The notes beneath the pieces are model-generated. The model worked only from the letters and a program-made list of their open reading frames with translations. It had not been told where the DNA came from and did not search any database. 64,000 nucleotides of DNA, taken from CAVQWT01 sp963717705. GTDB taxonomy: Bacteria; Pseudomonadota; Gammaproteobacteria; Burkholderiales; Casimicrobiaceae. The stretch spans positions 124,001 to 188,000 of the forward strand of contig CAVQWT010000002.1 in NCBI GenBank assembly GCA_963717705.1, written 5' to 3'. This document shows, piece after piece, positions 25,800-34,037 of the stretch. Every line of letters begins with the position of its first letter. The first letter of the stretch is position 1. A program made the position numbers and the translations under genes.

Positions 25800-26530
25800 G
25801 CCGCCAGCGCCGCCTTCTGCGCCGCGTTGAGCCGCGCGATGCCGGCTGCGCCGAGGTCGGTCAGCACGTCGAGCTCGGCGCGCGTGAACGGCGCGCCCTC
25901 GGCGGTGCCCTGCACCTCGACGAAGCCGCCCGCTCCGGTCATGACGATGTTCATGTCGGTGTCGCAGCCGGAATCCTCGGCGTAGTCGAGGTCGAGCACC
26001 GGCACGCCGCCGACGACGCCCACCGACACCGCGGCGACCAGATCGCGCAGCGGCTCGCCGGCGACGAGGCCGCGCGCCCGGCACCAGGCGACGGCGTCGG
26101 CCAGCGCGACCCAGGCGCCGGTGATCGACGCGCAGCGCGTGCCGCCGTCGGCCTGCAGCACGTCGCAGTCGATCCTGATCGTGCGCTCGCCCAGCGCCGC
26201 GAGGTCGGTCACGGCGCGCAGCGAGCGCCCGATCAGCCGCTGGATTTCCTGCGTGCGCCCCGACTGCTTGCCCTCGGCGGCCTCGCGGCGCATCCGGGTG
26301 TTGGTCGCGCGCGGCAGCATCCCGTACTCGGCGGTCAGCCAGCCCTGCCCCTTGCCCTTGAGGAACGGCGGCACGCCCTCCTCGACGCTGGCGGTGCACA
26401 GCACGCGGGTGTCGCCGCAGGTAATCAGCACCGAGCCTTCGGCGTGGCGGGTGTAGCCGCGCGCGATGACGACAGGGCGCAGTTCATCGGCGCGACGACC
26501 GCCGGAACGGACCAGGGGAGCGTTTGACAT
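25796..26530 (-). CDS. rph: Ribonuclease PH
   Basis: A 244-residue phosphorolytic exoribonuclease that trims tRNA 3' ends. Signatures are RPVVIARGYTRHAEGSVLI, LTAEYGMLPRATNTR, GRTQEIQRLIGRSLRAV, IDCDVLQADGGTRCASITGA and LDLDYAEDSGCDTDMNIV. The length is normal for the family. It is the first gene of the minus-strand rph-rdgB-hemW-amidase operon. The start is ATG at 26530 (MSNAPLVRSGGR) after GCGGGAGGCGG-like sequence on the coding strand is absent; only a weak purine stretch is seen. The divergent neighbour is a DUF2252 gene. Confidence 0.95.
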   Translation of the reverse strand: MSNAPLVRSGGRRADELRPVVIARGYTRHAEGSVLITCGDTRVLCTASVEEGVPPFLKGKGQGWLTAEYGMLPRATNTRMRREAAEGKQSGRTQEIQRLIGRSLRAVTDLAALGERTIRIDCDVLQADGGTRCASITGAWVALADAVAWCRARGLVAGEPLRDLVAAVSVGVVGGVPVLDLDYAEDSGCDTDMNIVMTGAGGFVEVQGTAEGAPFTRAELDVLTDLGAAGIARLNAAQKAALAA

Positions 26531-26724
26531 CGGGGCTTTCGCGGGAGGCGGGATGGACGTGGATTATAGCGGCGGAAGGCAAAGCGTCAGGCGGGTCGCC
26601 CGCCCGTCCCGGACCCGGAACGGTTCCTGCGGCGCGCGCATGGCCGCACGCAGCGCCGGCGATCGGGACTGCCGTCGCGACCGCGACGTTTGCATGGACA
26701 CCGACGCGGGCCGACAATGCCGTC

Positions 26725-28134
26725 ATGACGACAGCGACCAAACGACCGCGGAAAGCCCCGACCGCGCAGGGCAAGGCGGAAGGGCTCGCCGGCTTCCACG
26801 TCCGCTCCGAGCGGCTCGCGGCCGGCAAGGCCCTGCGCGAACGCGTTCCGCGGGAGAGCCACGGGAACTGGCGCCCACCGCGACAGGGACGGGATCCGGT
26901 CGAGATCCTGGAGCAGTCGAATCGAGGGCGACTGCCGGAACTGGTGCCGATCCGCTACGGACGCATGGTCCGAACTCCGTTCACCTTCCTGCGCGGCTCG
27001 GCGGGACTGATGGCGTACGACCTCGCCACCCTGCCTTCCACCGGCATCAAGGTGCAGGCGTGCGGCGACTGCCACCTGCTGAACTTCGGTGCGTTCGCCA
27101 CGCCCGAGCGGAACCTGGTCTTCGACCTCAACGACTTCGACGAGACGCTCCCGGCACCGTGGGAATGGGACCTGAAGCGCCTGGTCGTGAGCTTCCAGGT
27201 CGCGGCGCGGGACAATCGCTTGTCCGACGCCGCCGGTCAGCGCGCGGTCCTGGCGTGCGTGCGCGCGTATCGGGAGCACTTGCGCGAGTGCTCGCGGCTG
27301 CGGCCGCTGGACGTCTGGTATCAGCGCCTGGACGCGGAGACGCTGATCAAGGCGGCGCCCGACGCCAAGGGGAGAGCATTCCGGCAGCAGATTGCCGACC
27401 AGGCGCGCAAACGCGTCCTCGAAAATCTCTTTCCCAAGATCACGACGCTTGTCGACGGGTTCCATCGCATCGTCGATCAGCCGCCGGTCCTGTTCCACGT
27501 GGCCGAGCCGGACTTCGTGGATCGCGTCCAGGAGGCCGCGGCGGACTATCGCGACTCCTTGTCCGACGAGCGCCGCGTCCTGCTGGACCGCTACCGCCTG
27601 GAAGACGTCGCGCTGAAAGTGGTGGGCATCGGCAGCGTCGGGACACGCTGCTTCATCGGGCTGCTGTTCTCCGAAGACGGCCATCCATTGATCCTCCAGT
27701 TCAAGGAAGCCGTCCGCTCCGTCCTCGAACCCTACGCCGGGAAGGGCCCCTACAAGAACCAGGGCCAGCGGGTCGTGGTGGGGCAGCGGCTGATGCAGTC
27801 GTCCAGCGACATCTTCCTGGGTTGGGTGCGCGGCCGGCGCGGCCACGACTTCTACGTGCGGCAGTTGCGCGACATGAAGATGTCCATGCCCGTGGAAGGA
27901 TTCAGCGCCGTGCAACTCAGGCGCTACGCGCAGATGTGCGGGTGGACGCTGGCGCGAGCCCACGCGAAATCGGGGGACGCCGCCACGATCAGCGGCTATC
28001 TGGGCAAGAGCGACACCTTCGACCGCGCGCTGGGCGCATTTGCCCTGGGATACGCCGACCAGACGCAGAAGGACCATGCGGCGCTGGCGAAGGCGATCCG
28101 TTCCGGTCGGGTCGAGGCTCTGTCGGAAGCGTAG
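26725..28134 (+). CDS. DUF2252 family protein
   Basis: A 469-residue protein of the DUF2252 family, whose members look like distant aminoglycoside-phosphotransferase/kinase folds. Recognisable blocks are RYGRMVRTPFTFLRGSAGLM, CGDCHLLNFGAFATPER, FDLNDFDETLPAPWEWDLKR, VVGIGSVGTRCFIGLLFS and LQFKEAVRSVLEPY. The HLLNFG and NDFDE motifs mimic the catalytic HxDxxxxN and metal-binding DFD of those kinases. The biochemical function is unknown. The start chosen is ATG 26725 (MTTATKRPRKAPTAQG), because the upstream in-frame extension is low-quality and overlaps the rph promoter region. No strong ribosome binding site is seen. Confidence 0.85.
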   Translation: MTTATKRPRKAPTAQGKAEGLAGFHVRSERLAAGKALRERVPRESHGNWRPPRQGRDPVEILEQSNRGRLPELVPIRYGRMVRTPFTFLRGSAGLMAYDLATLPSTGIKVQACGDCHLLNFGAFATPERNLVFDLNDFDETLPAPWEWDLKRLVVSFQVAARDNRLSDAAGQRAVLACVRAYREHLRECSRLRPLDVWYQRLDAETLIKAAPDAKGRAFRQQIADQARKRVLENLFPKITTLVDGFHRIVDQPPVLFHVAEPDFVDRVQEAAADYRDSLSDERRVLLDRYRLEDVALKVVGIGSVGTRCFIGLLFSEDGHPLILQFKEAVRSVLEPYAGKGPYKNQGQRVVVGQRLMQSSSDIFLGWVRGRRGHDFYVRQLRDMKMSMPVEGFSAVQLRRYAQMCGWTLARAHAKSGDAATISGYLGKSDTFDRALGAFALGYADQTQKDHAALAKAIRSGRVEALSEA

Positions 28135-28529
28135 TCAGGCCACCTCCTGCGCCATTCCGGGTCGGTGCCGGATTGCGCCGCCGCCAGTCCGGAGGCCTGG
28201 TTGCGCTCGCCGGAGCCAGCGGGATCCGAAGGCCGCCGGATTTTGTCCTGCAGTTCTGACCGCCGGACCGGGATCTGATCACCTGAAACTCTGCGCCCAC
28301 CAATCATCCTTCGGCCGCGCAGCCGGGGTACACGACGACCATGGCTGATTCGGGCATGCCGATGCACAATATGGGGGCGAAACGTGCCGTCCGCTCAACA
28401 CCGTCACCCGCCGCGCGCGGGGCAAGTCCGGCCGACGCCTTGTTCACCGGCACTCGGCAGCGCGCGCTCGGGCTGCTGTCTGGTCGGCCGGTCGCAGCTT
28501 CTAAACTACGGAAATGATCGGATTCCCCG
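28135..28529. other. Intergenic, no gene seen
   Basis: This is 395 bp between two plus-strand genes. I find no open frame with a plausible product. The stretch just before the lipoprotein gene (28490-28529) is more AT-rich (CTTCTAAACTACGGAAATGA) and is the most likely place for its promoter. Confidence 0.4.
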
Positions 28530-29675
28530 ATGAAAGAAAAGTCTCTTTGGCTAACCTTCGCCCTGAGCACTCTCGCATTGGCCACCATGACGGCCTGCGC
28601 GCCGCTCGACAAAGGCGCTGGCGCATCGATTGCGATGGCCGACCCCGCTCACAACAGCCGCAACTCACTCGATTGGGCCGGGACCTACGCAGGGGCCTTG
28701 CCCTGCGCCGATTGCCCCGGCATCCAGGTTCGATTGAGACTGAACCGCGATGAGAGCTACGAGCTTTCGATCCAATATCTCGAGCGCGACAAGGCGCCTG
28801 GCCAGGTACGCGGACGTTTCACCTGGCAGGCCAGCGGCAATGCCATCACGCTCGACGCCCAGGGCGGCGGCCGCCAGGTGCTGGTCGGCGAGGGCCGGGT
28901 CGCGCTGTTCGACGCGGGTGCTACGGCTGCATGGCCGCAGGCCACACAGCGGCAACTGACTCGCCTGAACCCGCTGGCCGCCGCCGAACTGCCGCGCGCG
29001 CTCGAGGCCCATCGCTGGACGCTGGTGTGGGCCGCTGACGGGCAGGGCCAGCCGGTCGCCGGCCTGCCGGCCGCGACCGCCCGGGAAATCCACTTCAATT
29101 TCGGCGCCGGCCGCTTCAATGTCGATGGCGGTTGCAACCGCATGATGAGTGGCTTCCAGGTCGACGCCGAGGGGACCCTCCGTCTTGGTCGCATGGCCTC
29201 GACGATGATGGCTTGCGAGCCGGCCGCGATGAAGGTGGACGCGGCATTGTCGGAATTGCTGGCGCAGCCGCTCAGGAGCGAGGTGTTGGTCGGCGCAGCG
29301 ACCACGCTGCGGCTGACCAGCCCGGCCAACGCGACGCTGTTCTTCACCGGTCAGATGACGCCCGAGGCGCGTTACGGCCAGCCGACGCGGGTGTTCATCG
29401 AGGTCGGCGCGACGACGGTGGCATGCAGGAATTCGCTCGGCGCCAGCGCCGAGTGCCTGCAGGTGCGCGAGCGCCGCTTCGACGAGCAAGGCCTGGCGGT
29501 CGGTGTGCCCGGCGCCTGGCTGCCCTTCGCCGAGACCATTGAGGGCTACACGCACAAGCCAGGCGTGCGCAATGTGCTGCGCGTGAACCGCTTTGACCGC
29601 GCCGCAGCGGGCGGCGGCGCGAATTACCTTTACGTGCTCGACATGGTGGTCGAGTCGGAGGCGGTGAAGCCTTGA
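28530..29675 (+). CDS. NlpE-META-DUF4377 multidomain lipoprotein
   Basis: A 381-residue outer-envelope lipoprotein. The signal peptide ends in ATMTAC (lipid-bearing Cys). Domain order is as follows. An NlpE N-terminal barrel lies at about 48-130, with the CxxC motif in GALPCADCPGIQVRLRLN. A META/HslJ domain lies at about 155-270 (FNVDGGCNRMMSGFQVD, MASTMMACEPAAMKVDAALS). A DUF4377 domain lies at about 285-378 (VFIEVGATTVACRN, WLPFAETIEGYTHKPGVRNV). NlpE domains sense envelope or copper stress, and META domains occur in secreted heat-shock proteins. The combination suggests envelope stress or peptide inhibition, but this is inference. It is followed after 87 bp by another exported protein on the same strand. 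Confidence 0.85.
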   Translation: MKEKSLWLTFALSTLALATMTACAPLDKGAGASIAMADPAHNSRNSLDWAGTYAGALPCADCPGIQVRLRLNRDESYELSIQYLERDKAPGQVRGRFTWQASGNAITLDAQGGGRQVLVGEGRVALFDAGATAAWPQATQRQLTRLNPLAAAELPRALEAHRWTLVWAADGQGQPVAGLPAATAREIHFNFGAGRFNVDGGCNRMMSGFQVDAEGTLRLGRMASTMMACEPAAMKVDAALSELLAQPLRSEVLVGAATTLRLTSPANATLFFTGQMTPEARYGQPTRVFIEVGATTVACRNSLGASAECLQVRERRFDEQGLAVGVPGAWLPFAETIEGYTHKPGVRNVLRVNRFDRAAAGGGANYLYVLDMVVESEAVKP

Positions 29676-29762
29676 AGCCGCCCTGCCGATCGCCGGACGA
29701 TCGCGTGATCCTCTGATATTCTTCGCCTTCGTCCGCCAGTCAACTCTCCAGGAAAGAAAGCG

Positions 29763-31062
29763 ATGCATCCGCCGTCCATGCAACATCGTACCGGCTCCAC
29801 CCTCGCCCGCCTGCTCGCGGCAGCCGTACTCGTCACCGCCGGCATGGCGTCCGCGCAGCCCGGCGGCCCTTTCGAGGCGGCGCCCGTGCTGGCGGGGGCC
29901 GAACTCGCGCCGGCGGCGCTGCTCAAGGGGCCGCTGCACACCGTCGCCGAGCCGGTGGCGCTGGACGGCTACTTCGGGCGCTTCGTGATCGAGTCCAGGT
30001 TCGGCAAGTTCCCGGTCGTCGGCGCGAACATGCTGGCGGTGCGCGTGAACGAGCTGCAGGCGATCGAAGCGCTGCAGGAGGTGCAGAAGAGCCAGGCGTT
30101 CCAGGATTCGCTGGTGCGCGCCGCGTCGGCGCCGGTCCAGCTCGTGCAAAGCGCGGCGACTGATCCGCTCGGTGCCATGGGGAACGTCGGCCAGGGCCTG
30201 GGCAACGTGCTGGGGCGCGTCGGCTTCCTCGCCCGGTCGACCGCCCAATCGGTGGCGGACAGCACCGGCAGCGCCGCGCCTGCGGCGTCCGCGCTTCCCG
30301 CGGCGCCGGCGGGGGAAGCGATGCCTTCCGCCTTCACCGGCGACCCGTTCGGGTTCAACAAGGCGCGCCGCGATTGGGCCCGCCAGCTCAACATCGACCC
30401 CTACACGTCCAACCCGGTGCTGCGACCGCTGCTGGACAACGCATCGGCGGCCAGCTTTGCCGGAAGCTTCGCGGTCAACACGGCCATCGGCGCCGCGTCG
30501 ATGGGGGCGAGCCTGGTCGTCGGCTTCGACACGGACGTCCGCGATGCCGTGTGGAACCAGCCCGCGGTCGACCTCGCGCGGCAGAACGAAGCTCGCCTGC
30601 TCGGCATGGGCGTGGGTGGGCGCACGACGCGCGATTTCCTGCGCAACCGGTGGTTCACGCCCTCGCTGCAGACCGCGCTGGTCATCGCGCTGTCGAAGAT
30701 GGGCGGCGTGGCCGGCGTCGAATCGGTGATCGAGGTCGCCTCGCGGGTGCAGGGCGAGACCCACGTCCGGTTCCTGGTGGAGTCGGTGCGGATGCTCGGC
30801 CAGCACCAGGCGAAGGAGCCGGGGCTGGTCCGAGCTGCGGATGAGCGGAATGGTTCCCCTGGGCGTCGCGGGTGACGGCACGCTGGTGATCGCGGCCGCG
30901 ATCGACCACGCCTACTGGGACGCGACCGCCGCCGAGTTCGGGCAGCGCGAGGAACTGGCGGGGAAGCGCAGGGTGTTGCTGGTCGCCGGCACGGCGAGCC
31001 CCCGGGCGAGGCAGGAACTCGAACGGGCGGGCTGGACGCTGCGCGGCGGCCTGCGACCCTGA
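29763..31062 (+). CDS. Exported protein of unknown function, with apparent frameshift
   Basis: The gene opens at ATG 29763 after CCAGGAAAGAAAG, with a Sec signal peptide (LARLLAAAVLVTAGMASA). The body is Ala/Val-rich with blocks ALDGYFGRFVIESRFGKFP, QLNIDPYTSNPVLRPLLDN and FLRNRWFTPSLQTALVIALS. The original frame ends at 30875 in low-complexity residues. However, the +1 frame from about 30823 continues sensibly: WSELRMSGMVPLGVAGDG, then AAAIDHAYWDATAAEF and LLVAGTASPRARQELERAGW, to a stop at 31062. Removing one G from the GGGG run at 30821-30824 joins them into one protein of about 432 residues. I do not recognise the family. The shift may be real or a homopolymer error. Confidence 0.7.
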
Positions 31063-31126
31063 TCGCGCCGCGGACGTCGGCGCGGTAGTCCCGCCCGGCG
31101 GGGGCGGACGCCGGCCCGTCTGCGCC

Positions 31127-31807
31127 TCAGCCGAGCAGCTTGGTGACGCCTTTCCAGACGAACCACGCGCCGAAGATCGACGAGACCGCAAGCGTGATCA
31201 CCCGATTGTTGCGTTCCAGCCAGCCGCGCACCGCCTCCAGCCCGGCGGCCGATCGAGCGGGTGCGGCAGCGGACGCAACGATCGGCGCCAGCACCAGCGA
31301 GTGCGCCACCACCACGAAGAACAGGTAGGCAAGCACGCTGCCCGTTCTCACCAGCGGCGCCTCGTCGATGACGGCGATGGCCGACAGCGTGAACACCCAC
31401 TGCTTGACCGCGATCGTCATCATCAGCGCGCCGACGCCGAAGGACTTCAGCGCCGAAAACGCGCCGAGGGTCGACATCCATGCCGGTGGCGGCGCGTCGG
31501 GATCGTCCTCCGCGCGCCAGCTCCTTGCGGCGGTGATCAGCAACAGGATCCCGACCACCAGCAGCAGCGTCGAGGCGATGAGCCTGGCCCCGCCTTCGCC
31601 GCTCGCATCGGCAGCCGCGCCGAACACGAATCCGAAGAGAACGCCCTGCACCAGGCGGACCGTCATCGCGCCGCCGGCGAAGGCCGCCGCCTTGAGCACG
31701 CCGCCTTCTCCGCGCAGCAGCAGCAGCGAGACAATGACCCACACCGGCAGCACTGCGGCGCCTACGATCAGCGGCAGCAGCTCGACGAGCACCGTGGCTG
31801 TCGTCAT
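31127..31807 (-). CDS. GAP/LysE-superfamily small-molecule exporter
   Basis: A 226-residue integral membrane protein with six predicted spans: LVELLPLIVGAAVLPVWVIV, a second near AAAFAGGAMTVRLVQGV, LIASTLLLVVGILLLITAAR, then after a cytoplasmic loop (SWRAEDDPDAPPPAWM) VGALMMTIAVKQWVFTLSA, VLAYLFFVVVAHSLVLAPIV and ITLAVSSIFGAWFVWKGV. The layout matches the GAP-family proteins of the LysE superfamily, which export amino acids or lipids. The substrate is unknown. It is downstream of nothing on its strand and ends next to the exported-protein gene in convergent orientation. Confidence 0.75.
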   Translation of the reverse strand: MTTATVLVELLPLIVGAAVLPVWVIVSLLLLRGEGGVLKAAAFAGGAMTVRLVQGVLFGFVFGAAADASGEGGARLIASTLLLVVGILLLITAARSWRAEDDPDAPPPAWMSTLGAFSALKSFGVGALMMTIAVKQWVFTLSAIAVIDEAPLVRTGSVLAYLFFVVVAHSLVLAPIVASAAAPARSAAGLEAVRGWLERNNRVITLAVSSIFGAWFVWKGVTKLLG

Positions 31808-31853
31808 GTCCTACCCGAAGCCGGACGGGCCACGCTCCTGGCCCAGGCGAACG

Positions 31854-32486
31854 CTACCTGACCGCGATGACGCGCCGCTCCGACAGCTGTCCGATGATGA
31901 CATCCGCGAACCCGGGGGTCTCCTGCGCCACGGACCGCGGATTGAAGGTGCTTGTCGTGGCCGCCCAGACCAGGTTCCTCGTCGGCACGTCGAACAGCTT
32001 GGTTTCCACGGTGGCGAGGTCGTACTGGCTCACCTGCTGCACCGGGACCCGGGTCCCGGTCGGGCTGCCCCACGCGCCGCCCCACGGGCTTCCCCAGGGG
32101 CTCCGACCCCACCCCATCCCGCCCGGCACCATCGTCGTCGTGACCCGGGTCCGCGTATCGACGCCCAGCACCCGGACGAGGAGCAGGCCCTGCGCCCCGG
32201 TGCCGACGACGGCGGCGACGAACGACGCCTCCGACAGGTTCGGGTCGTCGAGTCGGACGGTGTGGCCGGCAACGGCATCGACTCCCGCGGCCCGCAGCTT
32301 CCCGACGAAGATGTCCTCGAACACGCGGGCTTCTGCGGCGCTGCCGGCGGTGCCCGAGACGACGAGCTTGCGCATCGGCGGGCCGGGGAAGTCCGAATCG
32401 AACCACGCCGACCGGATCGAGGTGTTCTGGCACCCGGAAACGAGTGCTGCCAGCGCGACGAGCGCCAGCATCGGGCGGAACTTCAT
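31854..32486 (-). CDS. DUF4136-like lipoprotein
   Basis: A 210-residue lipoprotein. MKFRPMLALVALAALVSGC has the lipobox VSGC. The mature part includes SAWFDSDFPGPPMRKLVVSG, AEARVFEDIFVGKLRAAGVD, LLLVRVLGVDTRTRV, a short Gly/Trp/Pro-rich loop (GWGRSPWGSPWGGAWGSP), and ETKLFDVPTRNLVWAATTST. The layout resembles DUF4136-type envelope lipoproteins, and the function is unknown. The start lies within a tandem repeat that duplicates the ribosome binding site and ATG, so a longer form starting seven codons upstream (MNSRGST) is also possible. It is transcribed with the SH3-like protein gene 35 bp upstream. Confidence 0.75.
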   Translation of the reverse strand: MKFRPMLALVALAALVSGCQNTSIRSAWFDSDFPGPPMRKLVVSGTAGSAAEARVFEDIFVGKLRAAGVDAVAGHTVRLDDPNLSEASFVAAVVGTGAQGLLLVRVLGVDTRTRVTTTMVPGGMGWGRSPWGSPWGGAWGSPTGTRVPVQQVSQYDLATVETKLFDVPTRNLVWAATTSTFNPRSVAQETPGFADVIIGQLSERRVIAVR

Positions 32487-32518
32487 GGTTGATCCTCTTG
32501 AGTTCATGGTTGATCCTG
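32482..32518 (-). repeat. Tandem duplication of ribosome binding site plus start codon
   Basis: TTCATGGTTGATCCT occurs twice, at about 32483-32497 and 32504-32518, separated by a few bases. Read on the coding strand, each copy gives AGGATCAACCATG, that is, an SD-like AGGA and an in-frame ATG. The two starts are 21 bases apart and in the same frame. Confidence 0.8.
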
Positions 32519-32521
32519 TTG

Positions 32522-32947
32522 TCATCGCGAGCGGAAGAAGCCCCCGGGCGGCGCCGGCGGCGGTTTGAACGACGGCGACCCCCAGTCGACCCAGCTCGGG
32601 AGGCTCGAGTACCAGGGACGGCGCTGATAGTGGGCGCCCCAATAATCCGCCACCGAGAATTCGATGTCCGGCGTACGTGCGCGGACGACGCCGGCCAGGT
32701 AGCTCGAGTGCACCCAGCCGCGGGTGCGGCCCGCGACGACGTCGCACCACGGCGAGCCGCGAAGGCAGCCGACGATGCGAACCGGCTCGCTCTGCGGCAG
32801 CCAGGCGACCAGCGGAAAGACCGCATCGGGGCCCGCGCGCACGTTGACCGCTCGCGTGGTCACCACGGCCAACGGCTGCGCCAGCGCCGCCAGCGGCAGC
32901 AGCAACAGAAGCCCTACGCACAGGCGGCTCGACAACGTACGCAACAC
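32522..32947 (-). CDS. Exported SH3-like domain protein, GTG start
   Basis: A 141-residue protein with a Sec signal peptide (LRTLSSRLCVGLLLLLPLAA, cleavage after ALA). A bacterial SH3-type domain follows: VTTRAVNVRAGPDAVFPLVA, VRIVGCLRGSPWCDVVAG, RGWVHSSYLAG. Such domains bind peptidoglycan or proteins in the periplasm. The C-terminal 55 residues are Tyr/Trp/Pro-rich (WGAHYQRRPWYSSLPSWVDW). The GTG at 32947 is chosen because GGGAG lies seven bases upstream and the signal peptide starts there. The open frame extends 34 codons further without a plausible start. It is upstream of the DUF4136-like lipoprotein gene in one operon. Confidence 0.75.
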   Translation of the reverse strand: MLRTLSSRLCVGLLLLLPLAALAQPLAVVTTRAVNVRAGPDAVFPLVAWLPQSEPVRIVGCLRGSPWCDVVAGRTRGWVHSSYLAGVVRARTPDIEFSVADYWGAHYQRRPWYSSLPSWVDWGSPSFKPPPAPPGGFFRSR

Positions 32948-33020
32948 GGGAAACTCCCGAAAAATGAACGCGGCCCGATCCCGACCGCGAGCGGGTGTAA
33001 TCGAAACGACTCTAGAGGCA

Positions 33021-34037
33021 TTACGGCCCGCGCGCAAGCTGGTCAACACCGTGTCCGGCCGCGGGACCGTGCGACCCGTCCCACCAGCGCGCGGTCGCCG
33101 CGAGGCCCTCGGCGAGCGTGTACGGCGGCGCGAAGCCGGTCGCGCGCTCGAACGATGCGGTGTCGACCAGCAGCGGAGAAGCGATCCGCACGAACGTGCT
33201 CCGGCGCCCGGCGAGCGTCGCGGCGAAGCGCAGCAGCGGAAGCGGCACCGCCACCACCCGCGCCGGCCGTTCGAGGACCCGGCCCAGCGCCTGCGCGAGT
33301 TCCGCCACCGTCGGCGTCGCTTCGTCGGCGACGAAGTGGATTCCCGCCGGAGCCGCGGGGGCGTCGAGCGCGGCGTCGACCGCGTGGACGAGGTTGCCGA
33401 CGTACAGCAGGCTGCGCCGCGCGGCGACCGCTCCCACGGGCAGGCGGCGGCCGCGGGCGACCGCCTGCATCAGCGCCAGGAAGTTTCCCTTCACCCCCGG
33501 TCCGTACATCAGCGGCAGCCGCAGCACGATCGGTGCAGTCGCGCTGCCGGCGACGGCGTCGGACAGCGCCGCCTCGGCCTCGTGCTTGCTGCGCGCGTAG
33601 GCATCCTGCGGCGACGGCGGGTCGTCCGGGCGGAAGGGCCGATCGGGCGGCGACTGCTCGCCGTTGACCTTGACGGTGCTGGCGAGGACAAAGCGCGCAA
33701 TCCCGGCGGCGGCGGCGGCGCGCGCGAGCCGTGCGGTGGCGACGACGTTGGCCTCGCGGTAGGCGCGCAGCGGATCCGGGTCGGTCTCGTGCATCACGTG
33801 GGCGCGCCCGGCGAGGTGGACCACCGCGCCGGCGCCTTCCAGCAGCCGTGCCAGCTGCGCGTCGTCGAGGCGCGCGAGGTCGCCGACCGCGACGAACTCG
33901 GGACGCGACGACGTCGCTCCGGCATGCGCGCGCACGAGTCCGCGGAAGACGCGGCCGGCCACCTCGTAATGCGCGGTCAGCGCGCGTCCGGCAAAGCCGT
34001 GCGCGCCGGTGACGACGACCGCGCCGTTCAGAACCAT
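33021..34037 (-). CDS. NAD-dependent sugar epimerase/dehydratase family protein
   Basis: A 338-residue extended short-chain dehydrogenase. It has the Rossmann motif VVVTGAHGFAGRAL, VVHLAGRAH, the catalytic block STVKVNGEQ then DAYARSKHEAE (YxxxK), RLPLMYGPGVKGNF, and VGNLVHAVDAAL. These fit UDP-glucose 4-epimerase-like enzymes acting on nucleotide sugars for polysaccharide synthesis. The exact sugar is unknown. Its ATG lies within the last ten bases of the glycosyltransferase gene upstream, so the two are translationally linked. Confidence 0.88.
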   Translation of the reverse strand: MVLNGAVVVTGAHGFAGRALTAHYEVAGRVFRGLVRAHAGATSSRPEFVAVGDLARLDDAQLARLLEGAGAVVHLAGRAHVMHETDPDPLRAYREANVVATARLARAAAAAGIARFVLASTVKVNGEQSPPDRPFRPDDPPSPQDAYARSKHEAEAALSDAVAGSATAPIVLRLPLMYGPGVKGNFLALMQAVARGRRLPVGAVAARRSLLYVGNLVHAVDAALDAPAAPAGIHFVADEATPTVAELAQALGRVLERPARVVAVPLPLLRFAATLAGRRSTFVRIASPLLVDTASFERATGFAPPYTLAEGLAATARWWDGSHGPAAGHGVDQLARGP

